From assembly GCF_007096635.1 (NCBI RefSeq), contig NZ_VKAA01000023.1, positions 31,449 to 95,448 on the forward strand: 64,000 nucleotides of DNA. Reading direction: 5' to 3'. Below are positions 54,001 through 62,729 of the stretch, in pieces. Each line of letters begins with the position of its first letter. Positions within the stretch are counted from its first letter, which is position 1. The position numbers and the translations under genes are program-made. The notes below the pieces were generated by a model. That model saw nothing but the letters and a program-made list of their open reading frames with translations, was not told the DNA's origin and did not search any database. Origin of the DNA: Mycolicibacterium sp. 018/SC-01/001 (GTDB lineage: Bacteria > Actinomycetota > Actinomycetes > Mycobacteriales > Mycobacteriaceae).

Positions 54001-55266
54001 ATGACGACGTTGCGGGCGAGTTGGGGGCCGACGCTGGCGTGGCGGCTGTTCTGTCTGCTGGCGGCGATCGCTCTGGGTGCCGTGGCCTGGCGGCTCCTCG
54101 GACATGTGCCCTACCGGATCGACATCGACGTCTACCGCATGGGCGGACGGGCCTGGCTCGACGGTCAGCCGCTCTACGCCGACGGCGCCATGTTCCACAC
54201 CCTCGGCGGCATCGATCTGCCGTTCACGTACCCGCCCCTGGCCGCGGTGGTGTTCTCGCCGTTCGCTCTGCTCAGCCTGCCCGCCGCCAGCGTGGCGATC
54301 ACCGCGACGACGCTGATCCTGCTGGTGGTGTCGACGGTGATCCTGCTGACCCGGCTGGACGTGTGGCCGACCACGCGGGTCACCGGCGACCCCGCGTGGC
54401 TGCGCCGGACCTTCCTGGCCGCCGCGATCGTCGCGCCCGCGGTCGTCTATCTGGAGCCGATCCGCGCGAACTTCGACTTCGGCCAGATCAACGTCGTGCT
54501 GATGACGCTGGTGATCGCCGACTGTGTGCCGCGGCGCACGCCATGGCCGCGCGGGTTGCTGCTGGGTCTGGCAATCGCGCTCAAGCTGACCCCTGCCGTG
54601 TTCCTGCTCTATTTCCTGCTGCGGCGCGACACCCGGGCATTGCTGGTGACGGTGGCCTCGGCGGCCGGCGCGACATTGCTCGGTGTCGCATTCGCCTGGC
54701 GCGACTCGTGGGAGTACTGGACCGAGACGGTGCGCAACACGGACCGCATCGGTACCGCGACGCTGAACACCAACCAGAACATCGCGGGTGCGCTGGCCCG
54801 GCTGGGTCTCGGTGATGACCTGCGATTCGTGCTGTGGACGGTGGCGTGCTTCGCGGTGCTGGCCCTGACGGTGTGGGCGGTGCGCCGGGCGCTGCGCGCC
54901 GGGCAGCCGGTGCTGGCGCTGATGTGCGTGGCCATGTTCGGCCTGGCCGTGTCGCCGGTGTCGTGGTCACACCACTGGGTGTGGACGCTGCCGGTGATGG
55001 TGACGACGGCGGTGCTGGCAGTGCGGTTGCGCCATGCCGGGCTGGCGGCGGTGTTCGTGGTCGGGTTGCCGCTGATGGTGTGGACGCCGATCACCCTGCT
55101 GCCCGAGCACCGCGAGACCACCGCGTCGCTGTGGCGGCAGCTGGCCGGCGCGTCGTACCTGTGGTGGGCGCTGACGACGATCGTCGTCGCCGGCACCGTC
55201 ACCGCGGGGGCCTCGCGGGCCCGCCAGGCGGCGGCGGTGCCTGCCGTCGACGCCGTCCAGGCCTAG
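54001..55266 (+). CDS. mptC: Alpha-(1->2)-mannosyltransferase, GT87 family (MptC)
   Basis: 421 residues, about ten membrane segments. The GT-C loop contains RIDIDVYRMGGRAWLDG, with the catalytic Asp pair near residue 40, and DLPFTYPPLAAVVFSP, the typical GT87 pattern. A later loop reads FDFGQINVVLM. The M. tuberculosis counterpart (Rv2181) adds alpha-1,2-mannose branches to lipomannan/LAM. The ATG at 54001 has no strong ribosome site. Its 3' end overlaps the DUF559 gene by four bases. Confidence 0.9.
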   Translation: MTTLRASWGPTLAWRLFCLLAAIALGAVAWRLLGHVPYRIDIDVYRMGGRAWLDGQPLYADGAMFHTLGGIDLPFTYPPLAAVVFSPFALLSLPAASVAITATTLILLVVSTVILLTRLDVWPTTRVTGDPAWLRRTFLAAAIVAPAVVYLEPIRANFDFGQINVVLMTLVIADCVPRRTPWPRGLLLGLAIALKLTPAVFLLYFLLRRDTRALLVTVASAAGATLLGVAFAWRDSWEYWTETVRNTDRIGTATLNTNQNIAGALARLGLGDDLRFVLWTVACFAVLALTVWAVRRALRAGQPVLALMCVAMFGLAVSPVSWSHHWVWTLPVMVTTAVLAVRLRHAGLAAVFVVGLPLMVWTPITLLPEHRETTASLWRQLAGASYLWWALTTIVVAGTVTAGASRARQAAAVPAVDAVQA

Positions 55267-56177
55267 GCCGCTTCCCTCACCCGCCCAAACCGACTTTCGG
55301 GCGGGAGAACGCGAGTAGCCCACGCCATTGCGTCGATCTCGGCACCGCCGCGGCGCAGGTATGCCTCGTACACCCGCGCGGCCACCTCACGGGATGAGTC
55401 CTCGTTGACCACGGTGATCACCTCCCAGTCCAGCCCGGCGAGCATCGGCAGCCGCCGCCTGTCCTTGAGGTACTGGGCGCGCTCGGTCTGATGCTGGGCG
55501 CCGTCGTATTCGACAGCCAGCCTCAGGTCGCGCCAGCCCATGTCCAGAACGGCGAGAAAACCGTCGGCCGTGCGCACCTCGATCTGCGTCTGCGGCCGGG
55601 GGAAGCCGTTGTCGACGAGCAGGAGTCGCAGCCGGCTCTCCCGGAGCGACTCCGCGCCCGCGTCGACGAGCGGCAGCAGCTCCCGCAGCTGCCGGACCCC
55701 GCGGACCGGACCGTAGCGATCGATCAGCCGCTGCACGTCAGGGGTCGCGAACGGGGCAGCGCGCAGCAACGCATCGAGGCGTCCCAACGCCAGTGCGCGA
55801 GGCTGGTGACGGCCGAGGTCGAATGCGGTCCGAGCGGTCGTCGTCACGGGCAGGCCCGCCACCCTCGTGACCTCGTCGGTGCGGTAGCGATCCATCCGGA
55901 TCACCAATCCGGGTTGCCGACGGCGTTCGGACACCAGCAGCTCGATCGGCTCCCGTGCGTCGACCCATTGCGCACCATGCAGCGCTGAAGCGGCAGCGCC
56001 CGCGATGACGCCGCGCCGATCCGAGGTCAACCACGCGCCGAGGATGCGGTCCTCCAGCGTGGGGACGGCATTCTTGGGCATGTAGACCCCGCGGAACATC
56101 TGCGTGTACCAGCGTCGCAGATCGTGACGGGGAACGCCGTCACCCAGTGCTTCGCGGCCGAGAAATACCTCTGTCAT
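55263..56177 (-). CDS. DUF559 endonuclease-like protein with AbiEi-like N-terminus
   Basis: 304 residues. The N-terminal half resembles AbiEi-type antitoxin/winged-helix proteins (RWYTQMFRGVYMPKN, AGAAASALHGAQW, TARTAFDLGRH). The C-terminal half is a DUF559/Vsr-like nuclease fold with LRLLLVDNGFPRPQTQIEV, LDMGWRDLRLAVEYDGAQHQ, in which Asp, Glu and Gln could bind metal, and a final VITVVNEDSS. The last 20 codons (LPPESRFGRVREAA) are encoded by a 30-bp repeat that recurs inverted 82 bp upstream of the gene. No neighbour looks like a toxin. M. tuberculosis has no gene at this position, so this is an accessory insertion between mptC and the acyltransferase. Confidence 0.82.
   Translation of the reverse strand: MTEVFLGREALGDGVPRHDLRRWYTQMFRGVYMPKNAVPTLEDRILGAWLTSDRRGVIAGAAASALHGAQWVDAREPIELLVSERRRQPGLVIRMDRYRTDEVTRVAGLPVTTTARTAFDLGRHQPRALALGRLDALLRAAPFATPDVQRLIDRYGPVRGVRQLRELLPLVDAGAESLRESRLRLLLVDNGFPRPQTQIEVRTADGFLAVLDMGWRDLRLAVEYDGAQHQTERAQYLKDRRRLPMLAGLDWEVITVVNEDSSREVAARVYEAYLRRGGAEIDAMAWATRVLPPESRFGRVREAA
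55277..55306 (-). repeat. 30-bp palindromic repeat, inverted copy A (inside DUF559 3' end)
   Basis: The plus strand reads TCACCCGCCCAAACCGAC then TTTCGGGCGGGA. It is an imperfect hairpin (CCCGCCC/GGGCGGG arms around AAA...TTT). Copy B at 56259-56288 is its reverse complement with 29 of 30 bases identical. Weaker similarity extends over about 55269-55341. Here it codes for PPESRFGRV of the DUF559 protein. Confidence 0.8.
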
Positions 56178-56258
56178 GACGGCATCGTCGCGGCCGCGTC
56201 CGACAAGGCGCGCCTACCCGCGTCGAGTTCGACGAAATGGCGGCGATCACTCGCACTT

Positions 56259-56288
56259 TCCCGCCCGAACGTCGGTTTGGGCGGGTGA
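56259..56288 (+). repeat. 30-bp palindromic repeat, inverted copy B (upstream of DUF559 gene)
   Basis: Reverse complement of copy A with one mismatch. It lies 82 bp before the DUF559 start and 12 bp after the acyltransferase stop. Read rightward it encodes PPERRFGRVKGAR, very close to the DUF559 C-terminus, with diverged similarity from about 56222. It therefore looks like the relic of the 3' end of a second, oppositely oriented DUF559 gene, or a mobile repeat end. Confidence 0.78.
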
Positions 56289-56299
56289 AGGGTGCGCGG

Positions 56300-57022
56300 T
56301 CAGCCGGCGGCGGCCTCCGGAAGACGGGTGGGCGGCTTGGCCGCCTCACCTTTTCCCTCTTTGATGTCAGCCGCGTAGAGGTCCACGTACTCCTGCCCGG
56401 AGAGCTGCATCAGCTCGTACATCACCTCGTCGATGACGGCCCGCTCGATGAAGCGGTTACCGGCGAGGCCCTCGAAGCGGGAGAAGTCCATCGGGGCGCC
56501 GAATCGGACCGTGACGCGGCCGAAGCGCCACATCTTGCTGCCCGGCGGGTTGACGACGTCGGTGCCGACCATCGCGACCGGGATCACCGGCACCTGCGTC
56601 TCCAGTGCGAGCCTGGCCAGACCTGTCTTGCCCTTGTAGAGCTTGCCGTCCGGAGAGCGCGTGCCCTCCGGATACATGCCCAGCAGCTTGCCCTGCGAGA
56701 GGATGCGCTCGGCCGTGGTCAGCGCGGCCTGAGCACTGTCCGCATCGGTCCGATCGATCGGCACCTGCCCCGCGACCGTGTAGAACCAGCGCGTGAACCA
56801 GCCCTTGAGCCCGGTTCCGGTGAAGTATTCGGCCTTCGCCAGGAACGTGATGCGCCTGCTCACCACCAGCGGCAGATAGAAGCTGTCAGCCACCGCCAGG
56901 TGGTTGCTGGCGAGGATCACCGCGCCGTTGGCCGGAACATGCTCCAAGCCTTGGACTTTGGGCCGGCCGAGCAAGGTCAGCAACGGTCCCATGAAGACGA
57001 ACTTGAACAGCCAGTACCACAT
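56300..57022 (-). CDS. 1-acylglycerol-3-phosphate acyltransferase-like protein (PlsC family)
   Basis: 240 residues. The acyltransferase block I is ILASNHLAVADSF (NHxxxxD, near residue 40), block II is around TFLAKAEYFTG, block III YPEGTRSPDGKLYKGKTG near 118, and block IV PVIPVAMVG. An N-terminal hydrophobic stretch (FKFVFMGPLLTLLG) anchors it. It should acylate lysophosphatidate or a related lysolipid at the membrane. M. tuberculosis Rv2182c lies at this position. The last residues are Ala/Pro-rich. Confidence 0.9.
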   Translation of the reverse strand: MWYWLFKFVFMGPLLTLLGRPKVQGLEHVPANGAVILASNHLAVADSFYLPLVVSRRITFLAKAEYFTGTGLKGWFTRWFYTVAGQVPIDRTDADSAQAALTTAERILSQGKLLGMYPEGTRSPDGKLYKGKTGLARLALETQVPVIPVAMVGTDVVNPPGSKMWRFGRVTVRFGAPMDFSRFEGLAGNRFIERAVIDEVMYELMQLSGQEYVDLYAADIKEGKGEAAKPPTRLPEAAAG

Positions 57023-57100
57023 GGACCCTCCGGGATCATCCGACCGCGATGCTCTGCGCCAACTTTACCCACGCTGTGTGCCGACGACCACAGCGCAGGC

Positions 57101-57493
57101 CTACTCCTGCACCGTCACCGGGATGTGCTGGTAGCGGCCGGGGGGCGGTGGACCGTCCGGATCGTCGTCCGGAGGCGGAGCCGGCGGGGGCGCATCACCG
57201 GCCGGAACACCCCCGGCAGCGGGCCGGTCGACGGGCTGGTCGACGATCGCGCGGACGACGCTCAGGAGCGCGACGCTGTGCTCGGCGACCACCGAGAGCA
57301 GGGGGTGCTGCTCACCGGTCACCATCGCTGCCAGCGCACACACCGGGCACCACACCTGCTGACAGCGACCGGGACCGTCCCCAGCGCTGGCCGCCCGTGC
57401 GGCCGCGAGCCGGATCGCGGGCTCGAGCCGGTCGAGGATCGACTGGGCCAGCGCGCGCAGTTCTGGGCCCGGGTCAGGGTGAGTGCCACTCAT
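57101..57493 (-). CDS. Small conserved protein with CxxC motif (Rv2183c-like)
   Basis: 130 residues from MSGTHPDPGPE at ATG 57493, overlapping the ArsA-like stop (ATGA). The first part is helical (LRALAQSILDRLEPAIRLAAAR), followed by a Cys cluster CQQVWCPVCALAAMV that could bind metal. The C-terminal 50 residues are Pro/Asp-rich and disordered. Function unknown. Its translational coupling to the ArsA-like ATPase suggests they work together. Confidence 0.82.
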   Translation of the reverse strand: MSGTHPDPGPELRALAQSILDRLEPAIRLAAARAASAGDGPGRCQQVWCPVCALAAMVTGEQHPLLSVVAEHSVALLSVVRAIVDQPVDRPAAGGVPAGDAPPPAPPPDDDPDGPPPPGRYQHIPVTVQE

Positions 57494-58731
57494 GCCGGCC
57501 ACACCTCCGGATTGGGTCGGAAACGCACCGTCAGCTCGGTGCCGCGGAGCGCGGCGTCGACGACGATGCACCGTCGCAGCACCGACGCCAGACGCACCCG
57601 GCGTCGCATCCCACCGACGCCGATGATCAGGTCGTCATCGACCCTACCCAACGACAGCGACGAGGAGTCCACCTGAGGCAGGTCCACCCGTAGCCGGTAC
57701 ACCGCGTCCAGACCGCTGCCCGACTCGCGGTCGACGATCGGTCGCAGCGGACCCGGCGGCGGTGACCCGTCGCGCCGGCGGGCGTTGTCCAGCAGCTCGG
57801 CGAGCATCTTGGGTCCGATCGGTTCCCCGGCCAGATGCGGCACCAGCACCAGCGCGACGTCGCCGATCACCCGGTCCAGCTCGTCGAGCACGGCGCGCTG
57901 CTCCCCGATGCGCTCGGCGTACCAGTCGAACGCCGGATGCTCAGGGAGGTTGCGGTACTCGAACGAATCATCTTGCATCAGAACTTGATTGACGATCAGC
58001 TCGGCGACCTGCACCCCCATCAGGGCCAGGGAGCCCAGGGTGCGGGCAGCCTCGGCGGCGACCACGCGCTCCGGCGTCATCACCAGGTGCGCGCTGACCC
58101 GAGCCGAGTCGGTCAGCAACGTGCTGAGCCGCTCGGTGCTCGCTCCGATGCGTTCGAGCAAGGTCACGACGGCCACCGAGCGGGGATCATCGAACGTGGA
58201 CAGCCGGCGGTGACGGGGCCAGGCCCGCTCGAGGTACAGCGCGAAGGTGGCGGGCAGGGTCAGCATGCGCATCGCATCGGCCGTCGAGGCGCAGTCGACG
58301 ACCACCTGGTCCCAGCGGCCCGATTCGGCGAGCTCGGCCACCTCGTGCAGGCCCAGCACTTCCTGCACTCCGGGTAGTGCTGAAAGCTCCTCTGGCGCAA
58401 GGTCACTGACATCGGACTCCGGGAATCGCCCGGCGAGCAGCCCCGCCGTGTCCCGCCAGTGCGCCGCGAGCAGGGCGAGCGTGTCCAACGCCAGCGCGTC
58501 GAGCGTTCCGCCGCCCCCGTCTGCGGTGTCGAGGTCGGCCAGCACCCGGGTCGGCGCGCGGTCACCCGTCGGCGTGACCGCCACGCCGAGCACGTCGCCG
58601 GTCGAATGCGCCTGATCGGTCGACACGATCAGCACACGCAACCCCGACCGCGCTGCACGCACAGCGGTCGCGGTCGCCAGCGTCGACTTCCCCACGCCAC
58701 CCTTGCCGACGAACAGGCTGATCCGGGTCAA
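57490..58731 (-). CDS. ArsA/GET3-like ATPase (Rv2184c-like)
   Basis: 413 residues from a TTG at 58731; no good ribosome site is visible and the frame stays open to about 58767, so the start is uncertain. The deviant Walker A is FVGKGGVGKSTLA at residues 7-19, switch I includes STDQAHSTGDVLG and a later Asp segment VVVDCASTADAMRM acts as Walker B/switch II. The GET3-like client region is not obvious, and the C-terminus is a small beta domain (RVDLPQVDSSSLSLGRVDD), as in two-domain anion-transporting ATPase homologues. Probably a cytosolic chaperone or membrane-targeting ATPase; role unproven. Confidence 0.85.
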   Translation of the reverse strand: MTRISLFVGKGGVGKSTLATATAVRAARSGLRVLIVSTDQAHSTGDVLGVAVTPTGDRAPTRVLADLDTADGGGGTLDALALDTLALLAAHWRDTAGLLAGRFPESDVSDLAPEELSALPGVQEVLGLHEVAELAESGRWDQVVVDCASTADAMRMLTLPATFALYLERAWPRHRRLSTFDDPRSVAVVTLLERIGASTERLSTLLTDSARVSAHLVMTPERVVAAEAARTLGSLALMGVQVAELIVNQVLMQDDSFEYRNLPEHPAFDWYAERIGEQRAVLDELDRVIGDVALVLVPHLAGEPIGPKMLAELLDNARRRDGSPPPGPLRPIVDRESGSGLDAVYRLRVDLPQVDSSSLSLGRVDDDLIIGVGGMRRRVRLASVLRRCIVVDAALRGTELTVRFRPNPEVWPA

Positions 58732-58759
58732 CCCGGACGAGTCGGTGGCGCCTGCCTGC

Positions 58760-59197
58760 TCAGTCAGCCTCGACTCGTTTCTTCAGATCCTTCAGCGCGG
58801 TGTCGGTCAGCCTGCGCTCGGCCTTGCGCTTGAGCAGACCGATCATCGGGATCATCAGATCGACCGACAGCTCGTATGTCACGTCGGTGCCGGATCCCTT
58901 CGGCGCCAACCGGTATGCCCCTTCGAGCGACTTGAGCAGGGTGCTCGACACCAGAGACCAGGTCACCGACGCATGGTCGGCCGGCCACCGGTAGGCGAGC
59001 ACCATCGCGTCCTTGAGCACCGCGGCGTCGAGCACCAGCCGGGCCTTGAGCGGATAGCCCTCGTCGTCGGCCTCGAGCACCTCGGCTTCCTTGTACTCGG
59101 CGACCCAGTCGGGATAAGAACCGATGTCGGCGATGACGTCCATGACCGTCGAGGGGTCCGCGTCGATGTAGATGGTCTGAGCCGTCTTGTCCGCCAC
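58760..59197 (-). CDS. SRPBCC/polyketide-cyclase-like protein (Rv2185c, TB16.3-like)
   Basis: 145 residues from a GTG at 59197 with GGGGAAGA upstream; an in-frame start at 59239 adds 14 residues. Typical START-like fold: IDADPSTVMDVIADIGSYPDWV at the N-terminus and a long C-terminal helix (IPMIGLLKRKAERRLTDTALKDLKKRV). It should bind a hydrophobic ligand. It lies 28 bp before the ArsA-like ATPase gene in the same direction and next to another SRPBCC gene, as in M. tuberculosis. Confidence 0.88.
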   Translation of the reverse strand: MADKTAQTIYIDADPSTVMDVIADIGSYPDWVAEYKEAEVLEADDEGYPLKARLVLDAAVLKDAMVLAYRWPADHASVTWSLVSSTLLKSLEGAYRLAPKGSGTDVTYELSVDLMIPMIGLLKRKAERRLTDTALKDLKKRVEAD

Positions 59198-59288
59198 TGA
59201 AGTCTTCCCCAGTCCTTCCGGTGCTGAGCCGAGCCGCACGTGTTGGCGGCGAATCTACCCCTCCGAGCCCTGGTATAGCCGCTATCGC

Positions 59289-59678
59289 TCAGGCCAACCG
59301 CGACACGCCGACGGGGCGCCCCGACTCGAGCGTGCGCTTCACCTCGAACGCCATCGCCTTGCCCGCCACCCGCCGGCGATGGTTCATCTTCGGCAGGTTC
59401 ATCTTCGCCAGCTCCCACGCCGCCGCGCCGGACGGCTCGGCGTGCATGAAGTAGTGCAGCACCACCCCGTCGAGCACCTTCTCCAGCCAGATCTCCATCG
59501 AACCGGTCAGCGCGCCCGTCACGGTCCAGCGCTGGCCCAGCTCACCGCGATCCTCGACCACGGTGAGTCGCAGGTCCGGCCACCAGCGCGCCCAGCTCGC
59601 CGGGTCGGCGACCGCGGCACCGACGGCCGCAGGATCCGCCGCGACGAACGTCTCGTCGGCGATCTGGATGCTGTTCAT
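59289..59678 (-). CDS. SRPBCC family protein (Rv2186c-like)
   Basis: 129 residues starting MNSIQIADETFVAAD. The fold pattern is AADPAAVGAAVADPASWARWWPDL, then beta strands with GELGQRWTVTGALTGSMEIWLEKV and a C-terminal helix rich in Arg/Lys. Likely a small hydrophobic-ligand carrier; no enzyme residues are evident. Ninety-one bases separate it from the next SRPBCC gene, and it is divergent from fadD15. Confidence 0.85.
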   Translation of the reverse strand: MNSIQIADETFVAADPAAVGAAVADPASWARWWPDLRLTVVEDRGELGQRWTVTGALTGSMEIWLEKVLDGVVLHYFMHAEPSGAAAWELAKMNLPKMNHRRRVAGKAMAFEVKRTLESGRPVGVSRLA

Positions 59679-59773
59679 GACTGCCTACCTTCACACATGC
59701 CCCGGCCCGGCCCCAGCTCGGCCGACTACTCTGTACACGGCATAGCCGCCTGTCAAGCGAGAGGGCATTCATC

Positions 59774-61573
59774 GTGCGCGAGTACACCGAACCTGCGTCG
59801 TTCACCATCGGCGAGCACGACAACGTGGCCGCCCCGGTCTACCTGCACGAGGCGAACGACCCCGATCACGTGATCTTCCAACGCCTGCTCGACGGCCGCT
59901 GGACGGACGTGACGTGCCGACAGGCCGCCGAGCAGATCCGTTCGGCGGCACAGGGTTTGATCGCCGAAGGCGTACAACCCGGGGACCGCGTGGCGGTGCT
60001 GTCGGCCACCCGCTACGAGTGGGTGATCCTCGACTACGCGATCCTGTCCATCGGCGCGGTCACCGTCCCGATCTACGAGACCTCGTCGGCTGATCAGGTG
60101 CGCTGGGTGCTCGAGGACTCCGGGGCCGTGCTGGCCTTCGTGGAGACCGAGGCGCATGCGCTGATGGTCAAGGAGCTCCTCGACGGACTGCCCGACCTGC
60201 GCACGGTCTTCACCATCGAGGCGACCCCGGCCGCGCTCGACGCACTGGCCGAGGCCGGTGCGGCGACCGACCCCACCGAGGTCGACCGCCGCCGCGCCGC
60301 GATCGCCTCCAGCGACCCCGCCACGCTGATCTACACCTCGGGCACCACCGGCCGCCCCAAGGGCTGCCAGCTGACCCACGCCAATCTCCTGTCGGAGACG
60401 CGGGGGGCCACCCAGTGTTTCCCGACCCTGCTGCGCAAGGGCGGACGGCTGCTGGTGTTCCTGCCCCTGGCCCATGTGCTGGCCCGGGCGCTGTCGATGA
60501 CCGCGTTCGCCAACGGCGTCACCGTCGGCTACACGAGCGACATCAAGAACCTGGTCCCGATGTTCGGCCAGTTCAAGCCGACGGTGATCGTGTCGGTCCC
60601 GCGCGTGTTCGAAAAGGTCTACAACACCGCCGAACTCAACGCGCGCGAGAGCGGCAAGGGGGCGATCTTCGCCCAGGCGGCCGAGACGGCGATCGCGTGG
60701 AGTCAGGCGCAGGACACCGGCGGCGCCGGGCTGCTGTTGCGCGCCAAACACGCCCTGTTCGACCGGCTGGTGTACGGCAAGCTGCGGGCGGCGATGGGCG
60801 GGGACTGCACCGCTTCGATCTCCGGAGGAGCACCCCTGGGCGCCCGCCTGGGCCACTTCTACCGCGGTATCGGCCTGACCATCTACGAGGGCTACGGCCT
60901 GACCGAGACCAGCGCGGCGATCACCGTGAACCGAATCGGGCAGCTGAAGGTCGGCACGGTCGGAAAACTGTTGCCGGGCAACAGCATGGCGATCGCCGAC
61001 GACGGCGAGCTGCTGGTCCGCGGCGATGTGGTCTTTAGCGGCTACTGGCGCAACGAGACCGCGACCGCCGAGGCCATCGTCGACGGCTGGTTCCACACCG
61101 GTGATCTCGGCAGCGTCGACGGTGACGGGTTCCTGTCGATCGTGGGCCGCAAGAAGGAGATCATCGTCACCGCAGGCGGCAAGAACGTCGCGCCCGCGGT
61201 ACTGGAGGACCAACTGCGTGCGCATCCGCTGATCAGCCAGGCGATGGCCGTCGGCGACGCACAGCCGTTCATCGCGGCGCTGATCGCGATCGACCCCGAG
61301 GCGTTCGAGGGGTGGAAGCAGAGTCACGGCAAGCCCGCGGGGGCGTCGGTGGGTGACCTGGCCGAGGACCCGGACCTGACCGCCGAGATCGACGCCGCGG
61401 TGAAGAAGGCCAACCAGGCGGTGTCCAAGGCCGAGGCGATCCGCAAGTTCCGCATCCTCCCGGTGGACTTCACCGTCGAGACAGGCGAACTCACCCCGAC
61501 GCTGAAGGTCAAGCGCAAGGTCGTCGCCGAGAAGTTCGCGGCGGAGATCGACGCGCTCTACGCCAAGGGGTAG
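59774..61573 (+). CDS. fadD15: Long-chain fatty-acid-CoA ligase FadD15
   Basis: 599 residues from a GTG at 59774 with GAGAGGG nine bases before. The AMP-binding P-loop is IYTSGTTGRPKGCQ near residue 188; later motifs are YEGYGLTETSAAI near 375, GWFHTGDLGSVDGDGFLSIVGRKKEII (A8 region) near 435, and the C-terminal catalytic Lys in LTPTLKVKRKVV. It activates fatty acids as acyl-CoA. A TACTCT -10-like sequence lies about 40 bp upstream. It converges with pimB, 10 bp apart. Confidence 0.94.
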   Translation: MREYTEPASFTIGEHDNVAAPVYLHEANDPDHVIFQRLLDGRWTDVTCRQAAEQIRSAAQGLIAEGVQPGDRVAVLSATRYEWVILDYAILSIGAVTVPIYETSSADQVRWVLEDSGAVLAFVETEAHALMVKELLDGLPDLRTVFTIEATPAALDALAEAGAATDPTEVDRRRAAIASSDPATLIYTSGTTGRPKGCQLTHANLLSETRGATQCFPTLLRKGGRLLVFLPLAHVLARALSMTAFANGVTVGYTSDIKNLVPMFGQFKPTVIVSVPRVFEKVYNTAELNARESGKGAIFAQAAETAIAWSQAQDTGGAGLLLRAKHALFDRLVYGKLRAAMGGDCTASISGGAPLGARLGHFYRGIGLTIYEGYGLTETSAAITVNRIGQLKVGTVGKLLPGNSMAIADDGELLVRGDVVFSGYWRNETATAEAIVDGWFHTGDLGSVDGDGFLSIVGRKKEIIVTAGGKNVAPAVLEDQLRAHPLISQAMAVGDAQPFIAALIAIDPEAFEGWKQSHGKPAGASVGDLAEDPDLTAEIDAAVKKANQAVSKAEAIRKFRILPVDFTVETGELTPTLKVKRKVVAEKFAAEIDALYAKG

Positions 61574-61583
61574 GCGCCGGAGA

Positions 61584-62729
61584 CTAGAGCAGGCGGGCCA
61601 GCCGCGCCGCCTGCAGCTGCCACTGCCAGTTCTCGACGGCCCACGTGCGCCCGGCGGCGCCCATCGCGGCCGCCCGCTCCCCGTCGGAGAGCAGATCGCC
61701 GACCGCTGCGGCGATCGCGCCGACGTCCCAGCCGTCGACGACGAGCCCGGTCTCGCCGTCGACCACCGTCTCGGGCGCACCGCCCGACCGCCCGGCCACC
61801 ACCGGCACCCCGGTCGCCGAGGCCTCCAGGTAGACGATGCCCAGGCCTTCCACGTCGAGCCCGGCTCCGCGGGTGCGGCACGGCATCGCGAACACGTCGG
61901 CCATCGCGTGGTGGTCGGGCAGTTCCTCCCCCGGCACCCCGCCGGTGAACACCACGTGTTCGGCCACGCCGAAGCCGTGGGCCAACCGCTGCAACGAGGT
62001 GCGGTAGGGCCCGCCGCCGACGATGACCAGCGCGGCGCCGGGCACCCGGTCCCGGATCGTCGGCAGGGCGCGGATCAGCATGTCCTGTCCCTTGCGCGGC
62101 ACGAGCCGCGACACGCAGACCACGACGGGCCGGTCACCGAGGTGGTAGCGGGCGCGCAGTTCGGCGCGGGCCACCTCGTTCGGGGCGAACCGGTCGACGT
62201 CGACGCCGGGCGGCACGTGTTCGAGTGCGGCGTTGCGGCCGAACGCCGCGGCGAACCGGCGCCGCGTGTAGGAGCTGATGTAGGTCACGACGTCGGTGTC
62301 GTTCCCGATGCGCCGCAACGCCGTTCGCGCGAGCGGCAGCATCGACCAACCCACCTCGTGCCCGTGCGTACTGGCGATCACGCGGCGCACCCCGGCCGCG
62401 CGCGCCACGGGGGCCAGCAGCGCCAGCGGCGCTGCGGCGCCGAACCAGACGGTGTCGATGTTGCGCTCGGAGATCAACCGCCGCATCCGCCACGCGACGC
62501 TGGGCTCGGGGAGCATCAGCGTCGTCGGGTGACGCACCACCTGATACCCGGACGCCGCGGCCACCGCGTCGTAGTCCTCGGCGCCTTTCCACGTGGGCGC
62601 GTAGACGGTGAGCGCCGCCACCGACGAGCCCGCGGACCCCACGAGGTGGTCGACGAGCGCTTCAAGGTAGGACTGGATGCCGCCGCGGCGCGGTGGATAG
62701 TCGTTGGTGACGAGCAGGACCCGGCTCAT
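61584..62729 (-). CDS. pimB: Mannosyltransferase PimB' (PIM2 synthesis, GT4)
   Basis: 381 residues from MSRVLLVTNDYPPRRGG at ATG 62729, overlapping the upstream stop in ATGA. GT4 features: YPPRRGGIQSYLEALVDHL, STHGHEVGWSML, PGVDVDRFAP, SRLVPRKGQDMLIRAL and the EX7E-type EASATGVPVVAGRSGGAPE. It transfers the second mannose from GDP-mannose to PIM1 at the inner membrane face, the branch point to LM and LAM, and so fits with the mptA and mptC genes in this window. Confidence 0.94.
   Translation of the reverse strand: MSRVLLVTNDYPPRRGGIQSYLEALVDHLVGSAGSSVAALTVYAPTWKGAEDYDAVAAASGYQVVRHPTTLMLPEPSVAWRMRRLISERNIDTVWFGAAAPLALLAPVARAAGVRRVIASTHGHEVGWSMLPLARTALRRIGNDTDVVTYISSYTRRRFAAAFGRNAALEHVPPGVDVDRFAPNEVARAELRARYHLGDRPVVVCVSRLVPRKGQDMLIRALPTIRDRVPGAALVIVGGGPYRTSLQRLAHGFGVAEHVVFTGGVPGEELPDHHAMADVFAMPCRTRGAGLDVEGLGIVYLEASATGVPVVAGRSGGAPETVVDGETGLVVDGWDVGAIAAAVGDLLSDGERAAAMGAAGRTWAVENWQWQLQAARLARLL

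Noticed and set aside
56259..56288. Copy B hairpin as a terminator for the acyltransferase gene
   Set aside because: There is no T-run on either side and the stem is interrupted; repeat relic is the better explanation.
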